The notes beneath the pieces are model-generated. The model saw nothing but the letters and a program-made list of their open reading frames with translations. It searched no databases and was not told where the DNA came from. Of a DNA stretch of 22,573 bases, positions 16,700 to 22,573 are shown piece by piece; position 1 is the stretch's first letter; the number at the start of each line of letters is the position of its first letter. The DNA comes from a virus. A program made the position numbers and the translations under genes. Where the stretch lies: positions 1-22,573 of IMG/VR virus record IMGVR_UViG_3300021959_000430. The stretch is one strand, 5' to 3'.

Positions 16700-18247
16700 C
16701 TATACTGTTGCCAAATCAGCTACGTAGATTTTTCCGTAGAATTCTGGTCTGATCATTTTCTTCGCGTAACGAGTCATGATACCTTTTCTTGGTGTGAAAG
16801 ATACTGGATCGTATACTAGAGGAGTCATGATTAATGGTACATAAGGAGCATATACAGCACCTGCTTCCAAGAACTGTCCACCTCTAAATCCTGTTAGGAT
16901 TACGTTTTCAGTCATGTAAGGGTTTTTGTATACCTTAAATCTACCATTTAATTGACCTACTTTCTGTACTCCGAAAGCAAATTCTGCAGAGTCACCATCT
17001 GTATTAGCAGCAAATCCTGGAATTGATTCTAAGATTGTAGCTACTGATGGAGAACATACTAGGAAGTTTGCACCACCTCTTAATGTTCTTTGGTGAATCT
17101 TGTTAGATACTTTTTGGATTTTAGTTCCTAAAGTTTGGAACCACTGTCCTTGAGTATTATAGAAATCAGAAGCAGTATCGACAAATTCTACTCCGTTCCA
17201 TGATCTGTTGTTATTTGCTGACCAGTACTCAGTAGTATCTGCTCCTGAAATTAACATATCTAAGATCTCTAAGTCAATTTCCATTGAAATGTACTCACTC
17301 AATAAAGAAGTAAGTTCAGCTTCAGCATCAATTGAATGATAAGCGTTAAGATCTTGAGAGAATTCTGGTGTCCATTGTGCTTTTAACTTTCTAGTCTTAG
17401 CAACAACTGATTCAGATTTCATGTCTACGTTAATCTCTGGGATAGCTAATGAAGAAACTTCTCCAGCACCTGGTGCAGTAGAGTCTTCAAAGTCACCTCT
17501 TGAGTTAGCAGCAGGCTGTACGTGGTAAGTTAACGTGTGATCTGTAGCAGCAGTTGTGTCTACGATCATGTTTAGTTTACCGTTAGCATCGATCTTTGTA
17601 AATTCTGGTAATAGACCAGCTAAAGATGTTTGGAAAGCTCTTACACCTTCTTTATCAGCATCAGCAGGAATATCCATTACGATTAAATCTTTTCCAGTTT
17701 CTTTACCAGAAAAGTTTACGTCAGCAGCACCTGCAGCAGCAGAAGATGCGATAGCGTGAGATGGAGATCCTTTTGGTTTTACTGAGTAACCGAATTGACC
17801 AGCTCCGTAAAGACCGTCTTCAGCTTCGTTTCCTGCAAATCCGTTTCCAGCTTTTCCATATAAACTATCAGTTGTAGCTCTACCGTTTACAGCAGATCCA
17901 TATTTGAAGTCTAAGAAAAATACTAGCCCAGAAGGCAAGTTCATTGGTTGTACAGATACAAAGTCTTTTGCACTGATTTGAGCGAATACTTTACGTACTA
18001 AAGGTAAAGCTACTCCAGCCCATTGCTCACCAGCACCGCCTGCAAAAGCAGATCCAGCACTTGTGCTTGATTGTTCAGCTACAATTTGTTTTGCTTGATT
18101 TTCTAACATCATTGACATGTTAGTCGCTTCTTTTGCGTTTAATCCTTCAAGCAATCCAGAAGCAGCCCATTTGTCGGCAAGTCTAGATGCATCAGCTTGT
18201 AAGCTTTTGTATCCGTTTGCACTTTCTAATAGTGAATTAATTTCCAT
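16700..18247 (-). CDS. gp23-like major capsid protein
   Basis: The protein is 515 residues, close to T4 gp23 (521). VQPMNLPSGLVFFLDFKYG near residue 99 matches T4 VQPMNSPTGQVFALRAVYG, and FSQDLNAYHSIDAEAELTSL near residue 305 matches the T4 region with LAQDLRAVHGMDADAELSGI. The N-terminal about 60 residues are helical and charged, like the segment that gp21 removes in T4; LLE|G at residues 32-35 and IVAE|Q at 55-59 are candidate cut sites, the first fitting the (L/I)xE|(G/A) rule. It is preceded by gp22 (29-nt gap, A/T-rich leader without Shine-Dalgarno) and followed by a strong terminator. It forms the hexamers of the prolate or isometric head. Confidence 0.93.
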   Translation of the reverse strand: MEINSLLESANGYKSLQADASRLADKWAASGLLEGLNAKEATNMSMMLENQAKQIVAEQSSTSAGSAFAGGAGEQWAGVALPLVRKVFAQISAKDFVSVQPMNLPSGLVFFLDFKYGSAVNGRATTDSLYGKAGNGFAGNEAEDGLYGAGQFGYSVKPKGSPSHAIASSAAAGAADVNFSGKETGKDLIVMDIPADADKEGVRAFQTSLAGLLPEFTKIDANGKLNMIVDTTAATDHTLTYHVQPAANSRGDFEDSTAPGAGEVSSLAIPEINVDMKSESVVAKTRKLKAQWTPEFSQDLNAYHSIDAEAELTSLLSEYISMEIDLEILDMLISGADTTEYWSANNNRSWNGVEFVDTASDFYNTQGQWFQTLGTKIQKVSNKIHQRTLRGGANFLVCSPSVATILESIPGFAANTDGDSAEFAFGVQKVGQLNGRFKVYKNPYMTENVILTGFRGGQFLEAGAVYAPYVPLIMTPLVYDPVSFTPRKGIMTRYAKKMIRPEFYGKIYVADLATV

Positions 18248-18276
18248 GATTGTTTTTTGTTTTTTAAATTTTTTAA

Positions 18277-19269
18277 TTAAATGATTCCAGCTAATTTTTG
18301 CATTCTTTTAACCGCATCAGATACTTCAGATATTACTTCTGGCTTACTTGCAGTAGTTCCAGTAGCTTTACTTGCCATACCTAATTTTGACTCCTTAATA
18401 GCCGTTTTTTTCTTAACTACTACGTTTTCAGAAACAGTTTCAAATACCAATTTAACCTCTTTTACCGTTTCAGCTTTGTCAAAAGCAGCGATAATGTTAA
18501 CTTTTTGTGCTTCACTTAAGTTGTTAACTTTAAATACTTTGTTAACGTACATAAGTTTTGCGTTAAGAAGGTTTACTTCTTGTAGTTGAGATTGTAAAGT
18601 GTTAATAGTTTCTAAAGCTTCGTTTAATTCAGAATTATCTTCTTCTTTAACTTCTTCTTCTGCTACTACTTCTTCTTCTACTTCTTCTTCTACTTCTGCT
18701 ACTACTTCTTCAACTTCTTGCTCTTCAGATACTGCTTCCAGTTCTGCTAACAATTCATCTAAATCGATTTCCTCTTCTCCGTCTACATCAGCTCCCATGT
18801 CCATTTCTGGTTCCATTTCTGCTCCTGCATCCATATCTGAGTTGTCAATTTCATCATCAGCTCCCATTTCTTGAGAGATAATGTCACGAATAAGGTCTTT
18901 TAGGTCATCGACTTCCATGTCTTTAACTTCTACTTCTTCTTCGTCGTCAGCTTCTTCACCAGCGTCGTCAGCTTCGTCTTCAGATTCTTCTGAATCATCC
19001 TCTGCTTCTTCCATTGCGGTAGCGTCATCATTAGATTCACCTTCGTATGCTTCTACTTCGGTTACTTCTTCAGTTTCGTCAATCTCTACTTCGTTTACTA
19101 CTTCTTCTTCAACAGATGAATCATCCATTTCTTGAAGTTTAGCAGCTAACATATCCTTTAAATGAGGAGTTAACGATTCTTCTAAAGCTTCTTTTGCATT
19201 AGCGATAGCGGCTTCTCTAATAGATTTTGCTTCAGCAATAGCTTGCTTGAATAAATCTTTGTTTGCCAT
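18277..19269 (-). CDS. gp22-like prohead scaffolding core protein
   Basis: The protein is 330 residues, with an Ala/Lys-rich helical N-terminus (MANKDLFKQAIAEAKSIREA), a long Glu/Asp-dominated middle (about residues 55-215) and a C-terminal helical region with a coiled-coil-like stretch (LNEALETINTLQSQLQEV) and a KRMQKLAGII end. This acid-rich helical make-up is that of T4 gp22, the main scaffold, which gp21 cuts to small peptides. LNE|A at residues 215-218 fits the gp21 rule. Sequence identity with T4 gp22 is low, so the call rests on composition and on its place directly between the protease region and the capsid gene. Two inverted repeats and a TATAAATA octamer lie in its 138-nt leader. 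Confidence 0.85.
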   Translation of the reverse strand: MANKDLFKQAIAEAKSIREAAIANAKEALEESLTPHLKDMLAAKLQEMDDSSVEEEVVNEVEIDETEEVTEVEAYEGESNDDATAMEEAEDDSEESEDEADDAGEEADDEEEVEVKDMEVDDLKDLIRDIISQEMGADDEIDNSDMDAGAEMEPEMDMGADVDGEEEIDLDELLAELEAVSEEQEVEEVVAEVEEEVEEEVVAEEEVKEEDNSELNEALETINTLQSQLQEVNLLNAKLMYVNKVFKVNNLSEAQKVNIIAAFDKAETVKEVKLVFETVSENVVVKKKTAIKESKLGMASKATGTTASKPEVISEVSDAVKRMQKLAGII

Positions 19270-19292
19270 TTTTAATAAGTTTGTTTGATTTC

Positions 19293-19311
19293 TACGATTA
19301 TTGTAATCGTA
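19293..19311 (-). other. Inverted repeat just before gp22
   Basis: TACGATT-ATTGT-AATCGTA on the plus strand is a perfect 7-bp inverted repeat with a 5-nt spacer. It ends 23 nt before the gp22 ATG. In the transcript it would make a hairpin next to the start region; it has no T-run and so is not a normal terminator. It could be a binding site, a stability element or a translation control hairpin. Confidence 0.5.
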
Positions 19312-19335
19312 ATAGGAAAGTTTTTACAAAATTTA

Positions 19336-19356
19336 ATACAGTATAGATCACTGTAT
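19336..19356 (-). other. Second inverted repeat in the gp22 leader
   Basis: ATACAGT-ATAGATC-ACTGTAT on the plus strand is a perfect 7-bp inverted repeat with a 7-nt spacer, 24 nt further upstream than the first one. The dyad form resembles an operator for a dimeric protein, but it could equally fold as RNA. It sits 7 nt downstream, in the gene direction, of the TATAAATA octamer at 19364-19371. Confidence 0.45.
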
Positions 19357-19363
19357 ATTCTTA

Positions 19364-19371
19364 TATAAATA
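19364..19371. promoter_or_regulatory. TATAAATA octamer (plus strand) upstream of gp22
   Basis: A perfect TATAAATA reads on the plus strand within an AT-rich run (coding strand GGTATATATTTATATAAG), 94 nt before the gp22 ATG. This is the largest gene gap in the window (138 nt), and the octamer together with two inverted repeats suggests a control region for gp22 and gp23. Orientation is opposite to the genes, so promoter function is inferred. Confidence 0.4.
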
Positions 19372-19407
19372 TATACCTTTTCTGTAAAACTAAATAAAAG
19401 TTACTTT

Positions 19408-19926
19408 TTATGCAGATGCTGCGACTGCTCCTGCTATTTCGGCGCCTACAACAGCAATATCTCTTCCTTTTAATGCTGCTTTAACTGCAGAGATTGTTGC
19501 TGTAGCTACGTTTGCTCCTCTCAAAGCATTTAGAGCACCTATTCCGGCTTTTACACCTAATCCCGCTAACATAGCAATAAATAATCCTTTAGCAACTAAT
19601 TGTCTCTTTTTTTCATCTCTTACAAATGGTTTCATAAAGCCGCTAATTGCTTTTACTATATTAACTTCATTATTATGAGCCCATTTGTGTACTGCATCTG
19701 CTTTATCTGCTGTTTTTTCTAAACCTAGCTTTTTAAATCCTTTTGCAGCATACTTACCGAGTATATCTAGAACTGTATTAGAAGCTAATGCCCATGATAG
19801 TATACCAACTGTTGTTATTACTTCATTAACATCTCCTTCTTCCCCAAATTCAGCTTTTATTGCTTTTGCTAATTCAGCTCCTAGTTGAGTTTCATCACTC
19901 TCTAAAATAAGTTCAGATAACTTCAT
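19408..19926 (-). CDS. Ala/Gly-rich 172-aa protein between protease and scaffold genes
   Basis: Not recognised. The N-terminal 30 residues are acidic (MKLSELILESDETQLGAEL). Residues about 36-52 are hydrophobic (EVITTVGILSWALASNTVLD), the middle is Lys-rich and helical, and residues about 114 to the end are strongly Ala/Gly/Val-rich (LFIAMLAGLGVKAGIGAL, then VVGAEIAGAVAASA), with one or two stretches long enough to cross a membrane. The ATG overlaps the gp21 stop as TAATG, so its translation is likely coupled to the protease. T4 has genes 67 and 68 near gene 21, coding prohead core proteins, but before it; no similarity can be claimed. Options are a prohead core or internal head protein, or a membrane-linked factor, since T4 proheads start at the inner membrane. 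Confidence 0.65.
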   Translation of the reverse strand: MKLSELILESDETQLGAELAKAIKAEFGEEGDVNEVITTVGILSWALASNTVLDILGKYAAKGFKKLGLEKTADKADAVHKWAHNNEVNIVKAISGFMKPFVRDEKKRQLVAKGLFIAMLAGLGVKAGIGALNALRGANVATATISAVKAALKGRDIAVVGAEIAGAVAASA

Positions 19927-20504
19927 TATGCTCTTAGTATATCGTTAATTATAGAATCTAAGTTATTATACTTAGATACATTTGCTTTACCTTCCTGCAG
20001 TGCTATTGGATTCATAAATGCACCGTGAGTAGATGGATTCGATACGAAGTCCCAACATACTAATTCAAAGTCTGGTTGTACTTCTAAGGTACCTTCATTA
20101 GTTTGTGTGACTGATCCTGTTCCTCTTGAAGAAATTCCTATAGTATGCCCTGCTTTAATTATTTCTTTAACTATATTTCCTGCTGGTGTGTTTAATAGCT
20201 CTACCCGTCCCATAAGGTCATTTCCTTTCCACCATAAGTCTTTTACTATATGAGAAGCGTTCTTTAGAGAGACAATTGGAGATTCAGGGTGATCCAGTTC
20301 TCCGAATGCATTACCGTTATTAACAAATTCCTCTATGTACTTTTTTGATTCTCTTTCTAATATAGCTTTACTATAGGTACGGCCGTTTTGATTCTTAGAT
20401 ACCGCTCTCTGCATAACACCTTCTACTTCATATACTCCCGGTCTCTCTTTAGATTCCTTGAGTAATGATTTAAACGGGGTTACTTCTATTAATAGTTGTG
20501 CCAT
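19926..20504 (-). CDS. gp21-like prohead maturation protease
   Basis: The protein is 192 residues, near T4 gp21 (212). Conserved family blocks are NQNGRTYSKAILE (residues 38-50), FGELDHPES (67-75), with the likely catalytic His72, and IGISSRGTGSV (122-132), with the likely catalytic Ser125/126; this is the serine protease of T4-type proheads with the herpesvirus assemblin-like fold. In T4 it sits in the prohead core, cuts gp22, gp23 and other core proteins after (L/I)xE, and then cuts itself. LQE|G at residues 169-172 near the C-terminus fits self-cleavage. The start has no Shine-Dalgarno but an A-rich leader (ACAAAAAAATTCAAC). It lies 26 nt after the large upstream gene. Confidence 0.92.
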   Translation of the reverse strand: MAQLLIEVTPFKSLLKESKERPGVYEVEGVMQRAVSKNQNGRTYSKAILERESKKYIEEFVNNGNAFGELDHPESPIVSLKNASHIVKDLWWKGNDLMGRVELLNTPAGNIVKEIIKAGHTIGISSRGTGSVTQTNEGTLEVQPDFELVCWDFVSNPSTHGAFMNPIALQEGKANVSKYNNLDSIINDILRA

Positions 20505-20530
20505 GTTGAATTTTTTTGTGTTACTTATCT

Positions 20531-22573
20531 TTATTTAAAAGTACGACCTATTTCTGTATCTCCTACATCTTCTTTCCATGCTGCCATATAATCAGAAAAG
20601 AATTTTTTTAGTTCCTCACCTTTTAATCCTACAATATATTTACCTTGTCTAATAGCCTGATCTTTGGTATACTCTATATCATTCACTTTAAAAGGTTGAA
20701 TTCTAAATGCTTCTGCTCCTTCTTCACTATAATATTTACCCCCTTTATCGTAATCTGGGTCTAATTTTAAGTTTTCAGGTTTTCTATTATCTGGAGCTCT
20801 TTTAATCTCTCTTAAAGTACCATTAACCGATGGACGGCTGTATACCGTTTGTTTTTCCTCTTCTTCTCCTAAACTAGGTTCTGCTGATATGTTATTATCA
20901 ATATCTCTCTGCGATATTACTTTAACTTTAGGTTGATCTAGCCCTTTTGTGAATCCTGATTTGGTAACTGGTCTTAGGTCTTTAGTAAATGCTAACTCGA
21001 TAGACGGAGCTAAAAAGCCTCCTACTTTTAATCCTTCTTCATTTCTAATATCACCTAATGTATCGTATACTTTTTGTATTTTATTTCTTGTTTTATCGTA
21101 ATATGCTTCTATATCTGTTACAACATCTTGGAGCTGTATAATAGCTGGTTTCATTCCTTCGAATCCTCCGTACTGTTCAGCAAATTTTGCTAATTCATTT
21201 GTAGCAGCTTCGTTTATTACTCCTTCTTCTAATACCTTAGATATAATTGCTTTAATATTCTCTTTTACGATCTTATCTTTACCCATTGACTTTTTAATAG
21301 CTGCGTCTTTTGCTGCCATATAGTCATCTTTATCTACATCTCCATCACCATCGTGATCTTTTCCTTTCTTTTCTTCTAGATTCTCTACTATAAATTGCGT
21401 TTCTAGATAGTTTAATACATCTTTTTTAGCGTGAGGTACCATTCCTGGTTCTGTCATTGGCCCCATCTTCCATTCTTCCCATGCATTAATTAACATATTT
21501 ACACCTTTATCAAATAAAGGTCCCATACTTTCAACATACCCTCCAGTTTCGTAGTCGTTTTCAGTTACTACTTTACCTCCTTGAGTCTTTTTTCTTCTAC
21601 CTTCTGATATTTTACCGTAAGTTTTTGATTTTCTACCTTCGTTTACTCCCGGTATACCGTGCATAATATCAACACCAATGTTATAATGATCTCCTATGGC
21701 GTACATTACCTCTTCAGCTTCTTCTTTTTCAGTAGTACCGTTTTCTGCTGCTCTATCTTGTATAAGAGAGATCAACTCTTGCAAGCTACCTACTCTTTCG
21801 TTAATTACTTCTTCAATATCTGCTAAACCTTCATCATCGTCTAAATCTGCTCTCATGTCAGTATTAACTGCATCTGCTTCATCTACTCCTTTTCGGGATG
21901 GATCTACTCCTTCATTAAAAGATATTAAAGTTTGTTTAATTGCTTTTTTGAAGTTTCTTATATGATCTAAAGCTTCAACTTTATCTCTTTCTTTTATAGC
22001 ATCTATAGCATAAGATAAGTGACTTCCTTCTGAGTGGTAATTTACGTCTTCGAAAGAATCAAATAATGCTTGAAGTGTATTAATTGGTGTATTTAATCTT
22101 ACTTTTAATCCAAATTCTAACATTCCTTCGTAGTCAAAATCCTTTGAAAATTTATCACCTGGTTTAAATGCTTTAACTACTTTATCTTCCTGTCCATATT
22201 TCTCTATATCTTTCATCTGTTGATCTGACATAGCTTCTTTAACAAACTTAGCTTTAGCAGCATCAAAATCTCCTTTATGGAGACTATCAACTACTTTTCT
22301 ACCTAAAGTTTCTAATTGGTCTGCATCTAATGAATGAGGCTTATTAAATCCTTTTAAGTATCCTTGTCCTATTGCTCCATAGTCTGCTGGGTCAATCACA
22401 TCTTCTACAGATTTAGCAACTTTTTCTTGCATATAATCTCCAGGCATTTCGTAGTTCACTGATAAAAACTCTTGAAAGTTGTCTAATGCATCTTGAGGTT
22501 CTTGATCTCTCGATTCAGGATGAGTCTTAAAAAAGTCGCCTATAATTTCATCATCTATTAAACTCTTTCCTGT
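20531..22573 (-). CDS. Large acidic protein with EF-hand loop, N-terminus outside the window
   Basis: The frame stays open to the window edge; 38 extra codons (TGKSLIDDEIIGDFF and so on) precede the GTG at 22459, so that GTG is unlikely to be the start and at least 680 residues are coded. It is rich in Glu, Asp and Lys and mostly helical. Residues 406-417 of the visible part (DHDGDGDVDKDD) are a complete EF-hand-type loop with Asp at 1, 3, 5, 9 and 12 and Gly at 6, suggesting one calcium site. LEE|G (448-451), INE|A (453-456) and ISE|G (322-325) fit the gp21 cut rule. It ends 26 nt before the gp21 gene, where T4 has core genes 67 and 68. A prohead core or internal head protein is a fair guess; no family was recognised. 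Confidence 0.75.
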   Translation of the reverse strand, partial: TGKSLIDDEIIGDFFKTHPESRDQEPQDALDNFQEFLSVNYEMPGDYMQEKVAKSVEDVIDPADYGAIGQGYLKGFNKPHSLDADQLETLGRKVVDSLHKGDFDAAKAKFVKEAMSDQQMKDIEKYGQEDKVVKAFKPGDKFSKDFDYEGMLEFGLKVRLNTPINTLQALFDSFEDVNYHSEGSHLSYAIDAIKERDKVEALDHIRNFKKAIKQTLISFNEGVDPSRKGVDEADAVNTDMRADLDDDEGLADIEEVINERVGSLQELISLIQDRAAENGTTEKEEAEEVMYAIGDHYNIGVDIMHGIPGVNEGRKSKTYGKISEGRRKKTQGGKVVTENDYETGGYVESMGPLFDKGVNMLINAWEEWKMGPMTEPGMVPHAKKDVLNYLETQFIVENLEEKKGKDHDGDGDVDKDDYMAAKDAAIKKSMGKDKIVKENIKAIISKVLEEGVINEAATNELAKFAEQYGGFEGMKPAIIQLQDVVTDIEAYYDKTRNKIQKVYDTLGDIRNEEGLKVGGFLAPSIELAFTKDLRPVTKSGFTKGLDQPKVKVISQRDIDNNISAEPSLGEEEEKQTVYSRPSVNGTLREIKRAPDNRKPENLKLDPDYDKGGKYYSEEGAEAFRIQPFKVNDIEYTKDQAIRQGKYIVGLKGEELKKFFSDYMAAWKEDVGDTEIGRTFK

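Noticed and set aside
18599-19135. Ser/Thr-rich open frames on the plus strand
   Set aside because: They are the antisense of the Glu/Asp codons (GAA/GAT) of the scaffold gene; their composition is an artefact and they have no leader or context.
18599-19150. GAA/GAT-rich simple sequence as a DNA repeat element
   Set aside because: It is explained by the acidic scaffold protein region; units are irregular and there is no fixed period.
19380-19408. Possible terminator after the 172-residue gene (AAAAGT/ACTTTT)
   Set aside because: The arms are separated by a single base, so no real loop can form, and the stem has almost no GC.
22457-22459. GTG as the start of the large upstream protein
   Set aside because: The frame continues without a stop for 38 codons to the window edge with protein-like composition, so the gene is partial and starts outside the window.
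1-22573. tRNA genes, CRISPR array, integrase or insertion sequence
   Set aside because: No gap is longer than 138 nt, no regular spaced repeats were seen outside the fibre gene, and no protein shows transposase or integrase motifs.

Overview
The window is the structural-gene region of a T4-like myovirus. Every gene I can support is on the minus strand, so the order of transcription runs from high to low coordinates. The head and neck proteins resemble T4 gp21, gp22, gp23, gp13, gp14 and gp15 by motifs I can align from memory. The DNA is AT-rich. Most start codons lack a Shine-Dalgarno sequence and follow A/T-rich leaders, and the fibre proteins carry the GNVGIGTxxPxxKL motif that is frequent in marine Bacteroidetes and their phages. 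An uncultured marine phage of a Bacteroidetes host is therefore a reasonable but unproven guess; a phage of another marine host is not excluded.

Head block (22573-16700): a large acidic protein of unknown function with an EF-hand loop, open at the window edge; prohead protease gp21; a small alanine/glycine-rich protein; the very acidic scaffold gp22; and the major capsid protein gp23, followed by a strong intrinsic terminator. gp21, gp22, gp23 and the large upstream protein all contain (L/I)xE|(G/A) sequences, the cleavage consensus of T4 gp21, so this block looks like a self-processing prohead set.

Neck block (16593-12729): a PhoH-type ATPase with its own leader, then gp13-like, a 99-residue protein with a predicted ferredoxin-like alternation, gp14-like and gp15-like genes, tightly packed with 1-nt TAATG overlaps or gaps of 1 nt. 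In T4, genes 13-15 lie upstream of 20-23; here they follow 23.

Fibre/tail decoration block (12725-1): proteins of 886, 282 and 342 residues, a 56-residue gene followed by an intrinsic terminator, a 2452-residue modular fibre-like protein with about 14 GNVGIGT repeats, and the start of another protein of the same family that runs off the window. Shared N-termini and internal modules show duplication or recombination among these genes.

Five intergenic gaps contain a perfect TATAAATA octamer (the T4 late promoter core), but in four it reads exactly on the plus strand, opposite to the genes; the fifth (before gp13) is a palindrome that reads in both directions. All gaps between genes are under 140 bases; no tRNA, CRISPR array, insertion sequence or integration gene was seen.
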